Source: Hippophae tibetana (taxonomy: Eukaryota > Streptophyta > Magnoliopsida > Rosales > Elaeagnaceae). From it: 64,000 nucleotides of DNA. Below are positions 23,373-36,104 of the stretch, in pieces (position 1 is the first letter of the stretch; each line of letters begins with the position of its first letter). A model generated the notes under the pieces. It searched no databases. It saw nothing but the letters and a program-made list of their open reading frames with translations, and had not been told where the DNA came from. The translations under genes and the position numbers were made by a program. Location: NCBI GenBank assembly GCA_037013495.1, contig CM072810.1:81390449-81454448 (forward strand), written 5' to 3'.

Positions 23373-26071
23373 ACGGTGAAAGAACTGATCTCATTAATGA
23401 AATTATATTTTAGCAATACTTTTGCTTTTCTTTCTGGGGTTCTTGATTAAATGCCCGATTTCGACAAATCAAAGGGAGTGAAAATTGTTTTGGCATCAAA
23501 AGGATAGGGTTTTATGGACTTGTGGATGTTGTTTTCGTTTGTGGTTTCGTTTCTTATTTATTTTTGAAACCATCTTGTTTTCTTCTTGATCTTTAATTCT
23601 ATGTTTAAGCAATACTTCTTCTTCATAAAAAAAAGATAGCAAACAAAAGATTGGTTATACTATTCATAGTATTAAAAAAAGAACTTTTGATAAATTAGAG
23701 TTCCAACTTTAAACGTCCGTAACTTTTAACTCGTATTTCGAAACTATTATTATAATATATAAAATCGAAGCTTGTAACGATTCCTATTATCAGGGCATGG
23801 CTTGGCAAAGAAATCATTTTTTGAATCCAAATTAAACTATATACTTCACCTACCGACGGTTTAAAACTTTCGTCTCATATATTCCTTTATTTTGCTTAGT
23901 GTTTTCTTAAAATCTACTGTAACGGAGATTGAGGGCTCGACCAAAAGGGTGTTTAAAAATATTCCAAAGATTCTGAATATCTAACAAATATTCTCAAGAT
24001 CGTACAAATATACTAACGATCTTTCCAAAGGGATATTTTTGGAATATCAAAGGGAAATATTCATTTTCGGTGCAATTATTATTTTTATTTAATTATGGTC
24101 CTTTTATGTTAAGCAATTTTATTTTTAGTGAATTGTGGAATTTAATAAGCCTTATTTCTCATAGGTATTTTTATGCTATTATTCTTTTGGATACATTTTC
24201 CACATTGCACAACAAAATAGCCTCATTTAGGTTGCATTACGTCTAAGGTGTTGTACCGTAAAAAAGAAAATACCAGGCTTGTGACGGTGAAAGAGCTGAT
24301 ATCATTAATGAAATTATATTTTAGCAATACTTTTGCTTTTCTTTTTGGGGTTATTGATTAAATGCCTGATTTCGACAAATCAACGGGAGTGATTATTTTT
24401 TATGGCATCAAAAGGATAGGGTTTTATGGACTTGTGGATGTTGTTTTCGTTTGGGGTTTCGTTTCTTATTTATTTTTGAAACAATCTTGTTTTCTTCTTG
24501 ATCTTTAATTCTATGTTTAATCAATACTTCTTCGTCATAAAAAAAAGATAGCAAACAAAAGATTGGTTATACTTTTCATAGTATTAAAAAAAGAACTTTT
24601 GATAAATTAGAGTTCCAGCTTTAAACGCCCTAACTTTTAACTCGTGTATCGAAATTACTATTATAATATATCAAATCGAAGCTTGTAACGATTCCTATTA
24701 TCAGGGCATGGCTTGGCAAATAACCTCATTTTTTGAATCCAAATTAAACTGTATACTTCACCTACGGAGGGTATAAAACTTTCGTCTCATATATTCCTTT
24801 GTTTTTCTTAGTGTTTTCTTAAAAGCTACTGTAACGGAGATTGAGGGGTCGACCAAAAGTGTGTTTAAAATATTCCAAAGATTCTTAATATCTAAAAAAT
24901 ATTCTCAAGATCGTACAAATATACTCACGATATTTCCAAAGGGATATTTTTGGAATATCAAAGGGAAATATTCATTTTCGGTGCAATTATTATTTTTATT
25001 TAATTATGGTCCTTTTTTGTTAAGCTATTTTATTTTTAGTCAATTGTGGAATTGAATAGTTCTTATTTCTCATAAGTATTTGTATGCTATTATTCTTTTG
25101 GATAGATTTTCCAAATTGCACTACAAAATAGCCTCATTTAGGTTGCATTACGTCTAAGGTGTTGTACAGTAAAAACGAAAATACCAGGCTTGTGGCGGTG
25201 AAAGAACTGATATAATTAATGAAATTATATTTTAGCAATACTTTTGCTTTCCTTTTTGGGGTTCTTGATGGAATGCCCTAATTCGACATATCAAAGGGAG
25301 TGATCATTTTTTATGGCATCACAAGGTTAGGGTTTTATGGACTTGTGGATGTTGTTTTCGTTTATGGTTTCATTTCTTATTTATTTTTGAAACCATCGTA
25401 TTTTCTTCTTTATCTTTAATTCTATGTTTAATCAATACTTCTTCTTCAAAAAAAAAAAGATAGCAAACAAAAGATGGGTTATACTGTTCATAGTATTAAA
25501 AAAAGAACTTTTGATAAATTAGAGTTCCAACTTGAAACGTACGTCAATTTTAACTCATGTATGGAAACTACTATTATAATATATCAAATCGAAGCTTGTT
25601 TCGATTCCTATTATCAGGGCATGGCATGGCAAAGAACCTCATTTTTTGAATCCAAATTAAACTGTATACTTCACCTACCGAGGGTTTAAAACTTTCGTCT
25701 CATATATTCCTTTATTTTGCTTAGTGTTTTCTTCAAAGCTACTATAACGAAGATTGAGGGGTCGACCAAAAGTGTGTTTAAAAATATTCCAAAGATCTGA
25801 ATATCTATCAAATATTCTCAAGATCGTACAAATATACTAACGATCTTTCCAAAGGGATATTTTTGGAATATCAAAGGGAAATATTCATTTTCGGTGCAAT
25901 TATTATTTTTATTTAATTATGGTCCTTTTATGTTAAGCTATTTTCTTTTTAGTGAATTGTGGAATTTAATAGGTCTTATTTCTCATAGGTATTTTTATGC
26001 TATTATTCTTTTGGGTACATTTTCCACATTGCACAACAAAATAGCCTCATTTAGGTTGCATTACGTCTAAG
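23337..26071 (+). repeat. Mixed E, B, C monomers
   Basis: Three monomers start at 23337, 24248 and 25159. The first has the E variants cgtatttcgaaactatt and ataaaatcgaagc. The second has a T-type first half (gagctgatatc, ggggttattgat) and the short A-run gtgtttaaaatattcc, which link it to the far-left monomers near 3.9 and 7.6 kb. The third has an S-type first half (gatataattaatg, then gatggaatgccctaa) and a C second half, which link it to 16080 and 17905. The block resembles a shuffled sample of older variants. Confidence 0.85.
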
Positions 26072-27895
26072 GTGTTGTACCGTAAAAAAGAAAATACCAG
26101 GCTTGTGACGGTGAAAGAACTGATATCATTAATGAAATTATATTTTAGCAATACTTTTGCTTTTCTTTTTGGGTTCTTGATTAAATTCCCGATTTCGAGA
26201 AATCAAAGGGAGTGATCATTTTTTATGGCATCAAAAGGATAGGGTTTTATGGACTTGTGGATGTTGTTTTCATTTGTGGTTTCGTTTCTTATTTATTTTT
26301 GAAACCATCTTGTTTTCTTCTTGATCTTTAATTCTATGTTTAAGCAATACTTCTTCTTCATAAAAAAAAGATAGCAAACAAAAGATGGGTTATACTATTC
26401 ATAGTATTAAAAAAAGAACTTTTGATAAATTAGAGTTCCAACTTTAAACGTCCGTAACTTTTAACTCGTGTTTCGAAATTACTATTATAATATTTCAAAG
26501 CCAAGCTTGTAACGATTCCTATTATCAGGGCATGGCTTGACAAGGAACCTCATTTTTTGAATCCAAATTAAACTGTATACTTCACGTACCGAGGGTTTAA
26601 AACTTTCGTCTCATATATTCCTTTATTTTGCTTAGTGTTTTCTTAAAAGCTAATGTAACGGAGATTGAGAGGTCGACCAAAAGTGTGTTTAAAAATATTC
26701 CAAAGATTCTGAATATCTAACAAATATTCTCAAGATCGTACAAATATACTCACGATCTTTCCAAAGGGATATTTTTGGAATATCAAAGGGAAATATTAAT
26801 TTTCGCTGCAATTACTATTTTTATTTAATTATGGTCCTTTTATGTTAAGCTATTTTATTTTTAGTGAATTGTGGAATTTAATAGGTCTTATTTCTCATAG
26901 GTATTTTTATGCTATTTGTTTTTTGGATACATTTTCCACATTGCACAACAAAATAGCCTCATTTAGGTTGCATTACGTCTAAGGTGTTGTACCGTAAAAA
27001 AGAAAATACCAGGCTTGTGACGGTGAAAGAACTGATATCATTAATGAAATTATATTTTAGCAATACTTTTGCTTTTCTTTTTGGGTTCTTGATTAAATTC
27101 CCGATTTCGAGAAATCAAAGGGAGTGATCATTTTTTATGGCATCAAAAGGATAGGGTTTTATGGACTTGTGGATGTTGTTTTCATTTGTGGTTTCGTTTC
27201 TTATTTATTTTTGAAACCATCTTGTTTTCTTCTTGATCTTTAATTCTATGTTTAAGCAATACTTCTTCTTCATAAAAAAAAGATAGCAAACAAAAGATGG
27301 GTTATACTATTCATAGTATTAAAAAAAGAACTTTTGATAAATTAGAGTTCCAACTTTAAACGTCCGTAACTTTTAACTCGTGTTTCGAAATTACTATTAT
27401 AATATTTCAAAGCCAAGCTTGTAACGATTCCTATTATCAGGGCATGGCTTGACAAGGAACCTCATTTTTTGAATCCAAATTAAACTGTATACTTCACGTA
27501 CCGAGGGTTTAAAACTTTCGTCTCATATATTCCTTTATTTTGCTTAGTGTTTTCTTAAAAGCTAATGTAACGGAGATTGAGAGGTCGACCAAAAGTGTGT
27601 TTAAAAATATTCCAAAGATTCTGAATATCTAACAAATATTCTCAAGATCGTACAAATATACTCACGATCTTTCCAAAGGGATATTTTTGGAATATCAAAG
27701 GGAAATATTAATTTTCGCTGCAATTACTATTTTTATTTAATTATGGTCCTTTTATGTTAAGCTATTTTATTTTTAGTGAATTGTGGAATTTAATAGGTCT
27801 TATTTCTCATAGGTATTTTTATGCTATTTTTTTTTTGGATACATTTTCCACATTGCACAACAAAATAGCCTCATTTAGGTTGCATTACGTCTAAG
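26072..27895 (+). repeat. Two near-identical adjacent type A monomers
   Basis: Monomers 26072-26983 and 26984-27895 share the private variants gttgttttcatttgtgg and attgagaggtcgacc. They differ visibly only near the end, tatgctatttgttttttgg against tatgctattttttttttgg. This is a second independent single-monomer duplication, distinct from the identical pair at 7879-9702. Confidence 0.88.
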
Positions 27896-30800
27896 GTGTT
27901 GTACCGTAAAAAAGAAAATACCAGGCTTGTGGCGGTGAAAGAAGTGATATCATTAATGAAATTATATTTTAGCAATACTTTTGCTTTTCTTTTTGGGGTT
28001 CTTGATGGAATACCCGATTTCGACATATCAAAGGAAGTGATCATTTTTTATGGCATCACAAGGTTAGGGTTTTATGGATTAAGGATGTTGTTTTCGTTTA
28101 TGGTTTCGTTTCTTATTTATTTTTGAAACCATCTTGTTTTCTTCTTGATCTTTAATTCTTTGTTTAATCAATACTTCTTCTTCATAAAAAAAAGATAGCA
28201 AACAAAAGATGGGTTATACTATTCATAGTATTAAAAAAAGAACTTTTGATAAATTAGAGTTCTAACTTTAAACGTACGTAACTTTTAACTCTAGTTTCGA
28301 AATTACTATTATAATATTTCAAATCCATGCTTGTAACGATTCCTATTATCAGGCCATGGCTTGGCAAAGAACCTCATTTTTTTAATCCAAATTAAACTAT
28401 ATACTTCACGTACCGAGGGTTTAAAACTTTCGTCTCATATATTCCTTTATTTTGCTTAGTGTTTTCTTAAAAGCTAATGTAACAGAGATTGAGGGGTCGA
28501 CCAAAAGTGTGTTTAAAAATATTCCAAAGATTCTGAATATCTAACAAATATTCTAAAGATCGTACAAATATACTCACGATCTTTCCAAAGGGATATTTTT
28601 GGAATATCAAAGGGAAATATTCATTTTCGCTGCAATTATTATTTTTATTTAATTATGGTCCTTTTATGTTAAGCTATTTTATTTTTAGTGAATTGTGGAA
28701 TTTAATAGGTCTTATTTCTCATAGGTATTTTTATGCTATTATTCTTTTGGATACATTTTCCACATTGCACAACAAAATAGCCTCATTTAGGTTGCATTAC
28801 GTCTAAGGTGTTGTACCGTAAAAAAGAAAATACCAGGCTTGTGACGGTGAAAGAGCTGATATCATTAATGAAATTATATTTTAGCAATACTTTTGCTTTT
28901 CTTTTTGGGGTTATTGATTAAATGCGTGATTTCGACAAATCAAAGGGAGTGATTATTTTTTATGGCATCAAAAGGATAGGGTTTTATGGACTTGTGGATG
29001 TTGTTTTCGTTTGTGGTTTCGTTTATTATTTATTTTTGAAACCATCTTGTTTTCTTCTTGATCTTTAATTCTATGTTTAAGCAATACTTCTTCTTCATAA
29101 AAAAAAGATAGCAAACAAAAGATTGGTTATACTATTCATAGTATTAAAAAAAGAACTTTTGATAAATTAGAGTTCCAACTTGAAACGTACGTCAATTTTA
29201 ACTCATGTATGGAAACTACTATTATAATATATCAAATCGAAGCTTGTATCGATTCCTATTATCAGGGCATGGCATGGCAAAGAACCTCATTTTTTGAATC
29301 CAAATTAAACTGTATACTTCACCTACCGAGGGTTTAAAACTTTCGTCTCATATATTCCTTTATTTTGCTTAGTGTTTTCTTAAAAGCTACTATAACGAAG
29401 ATTGAGGGGTCGACCAAAAGTGTGTTTAAAAATATTCCAAAGATCTGAATATCTATCAAATATTCTCAAGATCGTACAAATATACTAACGATCTTTCCAA
29501 AGGGATATTTTTGGAATATCAAAGGGAAATATTCATTTTCGGTGCAATATTTATTTTTATTTAATTATGGTCCTTTTATGTTAAGCTATTTTATTTTTAG
29601 TGAATTGTGGAATTCAATAGGTCTTATTTCTCATAGGTATTTTTATGCTATTATTCTTTTGGGTACATTTTCCACATTGCACAACAAAATAGCCTCATTT
29701 AGGTTGCATTACGTCTAAGGTGTTGTACCGTAAAAAAGAAAATACCAGGCTTGTGACGGTGATAGAACTGATATCATTAATGAAATTATATTTTAGCAAT
29801 ACTTTTGCTTTTCTTTTTGGGTTCTTGATTAAATTCCCGATTTTGAGAAATCAAAGGGAGTGATCATTTTTTATGGCATCAAAAGGATAGGGTTTTATGG
29901 ACTTGTGGATGTTGTTTTCGTTTGTGGTTTCGTTTCTTATTTATTTTTGAAACCATCTTGTTTTCTTCTTGATCTTTAATTCTATGTTTAAGCAATACTT
30001 CTTCTTCATAAAAAAAAGATAGCAAACAAAAGATGGGTTATACTATTCATAGTATTAAAAAAAGAACTTTTGATAAATTAGAGTTCCAACTTTAAACGTC
30101 CGTAACTTTTAACTCGTGTTTCGAAATTACTATTATAATATTTCAAAGCCAAGCTTGTAACGATTCCTATTATCAGGGCATGGCTTGACAAGGAACCTCA
30201 TTTTTTGAATCCAAATTAAACTGTATACTTCACGTACCGAGGGTTTAAAACTTTCGTCTCATATATTCCTTTATTTTGCTTAGTGTTTTCTTAAAAGCTA
30301 ATGTAACGGAGATTGAGGGGTCGACCAAAAGTGTGTTTAAAAATATTCCAAAGATTCTGAATATCTAACAAATATTCTCAAGATCGTACAAATATACTCA
30401 CGATCTTTCCAAAGGGATATTTTTGGAATATCAAAGGGAAATATTAATTTTCGCTGCAATTACTATTTTTATTTAATTATGGTCCTTTTATGTTAAGCTA
30501 TTTTATTTTTAGTGAATTGTGGAATTTAATAGGTCTTATTTCTCATAGGTATTTTTATACTATTTTTCTTTTGGATACATTTTCCACATTGCACAACAAA
30601 ATAGCCTCATTTAGGTTGCATTACGTCTAAGGTGTTGTACCGTAAAAAAGAAAATACCAGGCTTGTGACGGTGAAAGAACTGATCTCATTAATGAAATTA
30701 TATTTTAGCAATACTTTTGTTTTTCTTTCTGGGGTTCTTGATTAAATGCCCGATTTCGACAAATCAAAGGGAGTGAAAATTTTTTTGGCATCAAAAGGAT

Positions 30801-31542
30801 AGGGTTTTATGGACTTGTGGATGGTGTTTTCGTTTGTGGTTTCGTTTCTTATTTATTTTTGAAACCATCTTGTTTTCTTCTTGATCTTTAATTCTATGTT
30901 TAATCAATACTTCTTCTTCATTAAAAAAAGATAGCAAACAAAAGATGGGTTATACTTTTCATAGTATTAAAAAAAGAACTTTTGATAAATTAGAGTTCCA
31001 GCTTTAAACGTCCTAACTTTTAACTCGTGTATCGAAATTACTATTATAATATATCAAATCAAAGCTTGTAACGATTCCTATTATCAGGGCATAGCTTGGC
31101 AAATAACCTCATTTTTTGAATCCAAATTAACTGTATACTTCACCTACGGAGGGTTTAAAACTTTCGTCTCATATATTCCTCTATTTTGCTTAGTGTTTTC
31201 TTAAAAGCTACTATAACGGAGATTGAGGGGTCGACCAAAAGTGTGTTTAAAAATATTCCAAAGATTCTGAATATCTAAAAAAATATTCTCAAGATCGTAC
31301 AAATATACTCACGATCTTTCCAAAGGGATATTTTTGGAATATCAAAGGGAAAAATTCATTTTCGGTGCAATTATTATTTTTATTTAATTATGGCCCTTTT
31401 ATGTTAAGCTATTTTATTTTAAGTGAATTGTGGAATTGAATAGGTCTTATTTCTCATAAGTATTTTTATGCTATTATTCTTTTGGATAGATTTTCCACAT
31501 TGCACAACAAAATAGCCTCATTTAGGTTGCATTACGTCTAAG
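27896..31542 (+). repeat. Mixed D, C, A, B monomers
   Basis: Monomer 27896 has an R-like open first half and a diverged D second half (caaatccatgc, with acgtacgtaac and actctagtttcg). Monomer 28808 has a T-type first half and type C second half with gatctgaatatctatc. Monomer 29720 is Q/A. Monomer 30632 is P/B and lost one a in ccaaattaactg. No duplication within the block is obvious. It precedes the five-monomer higher-order repeat. Confidence 0.85.
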
Positions 31543-34500
31543 GTGTTGTACCGTAAAAAAGAAAATACCAGGCTTGTGGCGGTGAAAGAACTGATATCAT
31601 TAATGAAATTATATTTTAGCAATACTTTTGCTTTTCTTTTTGGGGTTCTTGATGGAATACCCGATTTCGACATATCAAAGGGAGTGATCATTTTTTATGG
31701 CATCACAAGGTTAGGGTTTTATGGATTGTGGATGTTGTTTTCGTTTATGGTTTCGTTTCTTATTTATTTTTGAAACCATCTTGTTTTCTTCTTGATCTTT
31801 AATTCTATGTTTAATCAATACTTCTTCTTCATAAAAAAAAGATAGCAAACAAAAGATGGGTTATACTATTCATAGTATTAAAAAAAGAACTTTTGATAAA
31901 TTAGAGTTCTAACTTTAAACGTCCGTAACTTTTAACTCGTGTTTCGAAATTACTATTATAATATTTCAAATCCATGCTTGTAACGATTCCTATTATCAGG
32001 GCATGGCTTGGCAAAGAACCTCATTTTTTGAATCCAAATTAAACTGTATACTTCACGTACCGAGGGTTTAAAACTTTCGTCTCATATATTCCTTTATTTT
32101 GCTTAGTGTTTTCTTAAAAGCTAATGTAACGGAGATTGAGGGGTCGACCAAAAGTGTGTTGAAAATTATTCCAAAGATTCTGAATATCTAACAAATATTC
32201 TCAAGATCGTACAAATATACTCACGATCTTTCCAAAGGGATATTTTTGGAATATCAAAGGGAAATATTCATTTTCGCTGCAATTATTATTTTTATTTAAT
32301 TATGGTCCTTTTATGTTAGGCTATTTTATTTTTAGTGAATTGTGGAATTTAATAGGTCTTATTTCTCATAGGTATTTTTATGCTATTATTCTTTTGTATA
32401 CATTTTCCACATTGCACAACAAAATAGCCTCATTTAGGTTGCATTACGTCTAAGGTGTTGTACCGTAAAAAAGAAAATACCAGGCTTGTGACGTTGAAAG
32501 AACTGATCTCATTAATGAAATTATATTTTAGCAATACTTTTGCTTTTCTTTCTGGGGTTCTTGATTAAATTCCCGATTTCGACAAATCAAAGGGAGTGAA
32601 AATTTTTTTGGCATAAAAAATGATAGGGTTTTATGGACTTGTGGATGTTGTTTTCGTTTGTGGTTTCGTTTCTTATTTATTTTTGAAACCATCTTGTTTT
32701 CTTCTTGATCTTTAATTCTATGTTTAATCAATACTTCTTCTTCATAAAAAAAAGATAGCAAACAAAAGATGGGTTATACTTTTCATAGTAGTGAAAAAAG
32801 AACTTTTGATAAATTAGAGTTCCAGCTTTAAACGTCCTAACTTTTAACTCGTGTATCGAAATTACTATTATAATATATCAAATCGAAGCTTGTAACGATT
32901 CCTATTATCAGGGCATGGCTTGGCAAATTACCTCATTCTTTGAATCCAAATTAAACTGTATACTTTACCTACGGAGGGTTTAAAACTTTCGTCTCATATA
33001 TTCCTTTATTTTGCTTAGTGTTTCCTTAAAAACTACTATAACGGAGATTGAGGGGTCGACCAAAAGTGTGTTTAAAAATATTCCAAAGATTCTGAATATC
33101 TAAAAAATATTCTCAAGATCGTACAAATATACTCACGAACTTTCGAAAGGGATATTTTTGGAATATCAAAGGGAAAAATTCATTTTCGGTGCAATTATTA
33201 TTTTTATTTAATTATGGTCATTTTATGTTAAGCTATTTTATTTTTAGTTAATTGTGGAATTGAATAGGTCTTATTTCTCATAAGTATTTTTATGCTATTA
33301 TTCTTTTGGATAGTTTTTCCACATTGCACAACAAAATAGCCTCATTTAGGTTGCATTACGTCTAAGGTGTTGTACCGTAAAAAAGAAAATACCAGGCTTG
33401 TGGCGGTGAAAGAACTGATATCATTAATGAAATTATATTTTAGCAATACTTTTGCTTTTCTTTTTGGGGTTCTTGATGGAATGCCCGATTTTGACATATC
33501 AAAGGGAGTGATCATTTTTTATGCCATCACAAGGTTAGGGTTTTATGGACTTGTGGATGTTGTTTTCGTTTATGGTTTTGTTTCTTATTTATTTTTTAAA
33601 CCATCTTGTTTTCTTCTTGATCTTTAATTCTATGTTTAATCAATACTTCTTCTTCCTAAAAAAAAGATAGCAAACAAAAGATGGGTTATACTATTCATAG
33701 TATTAAAAAAAGAACTTTTGATAAATTAGAGTTCCAACTTTAAACGTCCGTAACTTTTAACTCGTGTTTCGAAATTACTATTATAATATTTCAAATCCAT
33801 GCTTGTAACGATTCCTATTATCAGGGCATGGCTTGGCAAAGAACCTCATTTTTTGAATCCAAATTAAACTGTATACTTCATGTACCGAGGGTTTAAAAAT
33901 TTCGTCTCATATATTCCTTTATTTTGCTTAGTGTTTTCTTAAAAGCTAATGTAACGGAGATTGAGGGGTCGACCAAAAGTGTGTTTAAAAATATTCCAAT
34001 GATTCTGAATATCTAACAAATATTCTCGAGATCGTACAAATATACTCACGATCTTTCCAAAGGGATATTTTTGGAATATCAAAGGGAAATATTCATTTTC
34101 GGTGCAATTATTATTTTTATTTAATTATGGTCCTTTTATGTTAAGCTATTTTATTTTTAGTGAATTGTAGAATTTAATAGGTCTTATTTCTCATAGGTAT
34201 TTTTATGCTATTATTCTTTTGGATACATTTTCCACATTGTACAACAAAATAGCCTCATTTAGGTTGCATTACGTCTAAGGTGTTGTACCGTAAAAAAGAA
34301 AATACCTGGCTTGTGACGGTGAAAGAACTGATATCATTAATGAAATAATATTTTAGCAATACTTTTGCTTTTATTTTTGGGGTTCTTGATTAAATGCCCG
34401 ATTTCGACATATCAAAGGGAGTGATCATTTTTTATGGCATCACAAGGTTAGGGTTTTATGGACTTGTGGATGTTGTTTTCGTTTATGGTTTCATTTCTTA

Positions 34501-36104
34501 TTTATTTTTGAAACCATCGTATTTTGTTCTTTATCTTTAATTCTATGTTTAATAAATATTTCTTCTTCAAAAAAAAAAAGATAGCAAAGAAAAGATGGGT
34601 TATACTGTTCATAGTATTAAAAAAAGAACTGTTGATAAATTAGAGTTCCAACTTGAAACGTACGTCAATTTTAACTCATGTATGGAAACTAGTATTATAA
34701 TATATCAAATCGAAGCTTGTATCGATTCCTATTATCACGGCATGGCATGGCAAAGAACCTCATTTTTTGAATCCAAATTAAACTGTATACTTCACCTACC
34801 GAGGGTTTAAAACTTTCGTCTCATATATTCCTTTATTTTGCTTAGTGTTTTCTTAAAAGCTACTATAACGAAGATTGAGGGGTGGACCAAAAGTGTGTTT
34901 AAAACTATTCCAAAGATCTGAATATCTATCAAATATTCTCAAGAACGTACAAATATACTAACGATCTTTTCAAAGGGATATTTTTGGAATATCAAAGGGA
35001 AATATTCATTTTCGGTGCAATTATTATTTTTATTTAATTATGGTCCTTTTATGTTAAGCTATTTTATTTTTAGTGAATTGTGGAATTTAATAGGTCTTAT
35101 TTCTCATAGGTATTTTTATGCTATTATTCTTTTGGGTACATTTTCCACATTGCACAACAAAATAGCCTCATTTAAGTTGCATTACGTCTAAGGTGTTGTA
35201 CCGTAAAAAAGAAAATACCAGGCTTGTGACGGTGAAAGAACTGATATCATTAATGAAATTATATTTTAGCAATACTTTTGCTTTTCTTTTTGTGTTCTTG
35301 ATTAAATTCCCGATTTCGAGAAATCAAAGGGAGTGATCATTTTTTATGGCATCAAAAGGATAGGGTTTTATGGACTTGTGGATGTTGTTTTCGTTTGTGG
35401 TTTCGTTTCTTATTTATTTTTGAAACCATCTTGTTTTCTTCTTGATCTTTAATTCTATGTTTAAGCAATACTTCTTCTTCATAAAAAAAAGATAGCAAAC
35501 AAAAGATGGGTTATACTATTCATAGTATTAAAAAAAGAACTTTTGATAAATTAGAGTTCCAACTTTAAACGTCCGTAACTTTTAACTCGTGTTTCGAAAT
35601 TACTATTATAATATTTCAAAGCCAAGCTTGTAACGATTCCTATTATCAAGGCATGGCTTGACAAGGAACCTCATTTTTTGAATCCAAATTAAACTGTATA
35701 CTTCACGTACCGAGGGTTTAAAACTTTCGTCTCATATATTCCTTTATTTTGCTTAGTGTTTTCTTAAAAGCTAATGTAACGGAGATTGAGGGGTCGACCA
35801 AAAGTGTGTTGAAAAATATTCCAAAGATTCTGAATATCTAACAAATATTCTCAAGATCGTACAAATATACTCACGATCTTTCCAAAGGGATATTTTTGGA
35901 ATATCAAAGGGAAATATTAATTTTCGCTGCAATTACTATTTTTATTTAATTATGGTCCTTTTATGTTAAGCTATTTTATTTTTAGTGAATTGTGGAATTT
36001 AATAGGTCTTATTTCTCATAGGTATTTTTATGCTATTTTTCTTTTGGATACATTTTCCACATTGCACAACAAAATAGCCTCATTTAGGTTGCATTACGTC
36101 TAAG
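31543..36104 (+). repeat. Higher-order repeat copy 1 (D-B-D-C-A)
   Basis: Five monomers start at 31543 (D), 32455 (B), 33367 (D with an open R half), 34280 (C) and 35193 (A), 4562 bp in total. Linking markers shared with the later copies are gtgacgttgaaag in the second monomer, the 86-codon open R half in the third, and gaaataatattttag with ttttatttttggggttc in the fourth. The first monomer's initial third is R-like here but P-like in copies 2 and 3, so homology to them starts only near 31,900. This copy lacks several changes shared by copies 2 and 3 and is the more distant member. Confidence 0.88.
33367..33627 (+). other. 86-codon open frame of R-type first halves (representative)
   Basis: The frame opens with GTG at the monomer start and ends with LLDL and TAA. 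The first ATG is codon 21, leaving 66 codons. Hydrophobic stretches such as GFYGLVDVVFVYGFVSYLFF look membrane-like but follow from a T-rich strand. Versions of 76-86 codons recur near 1498, 3321, 5144, 22425, 27896, 31543, 37927, 43399, 51605, 52518, 54345 and 63471. P-type halves carry a stop (gattaaatg), Q-type halves a one-base deletion, and S-type halves a stop (ccctaa). No protein family is recognised and coding is unlikely. Confidence 0.25.
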
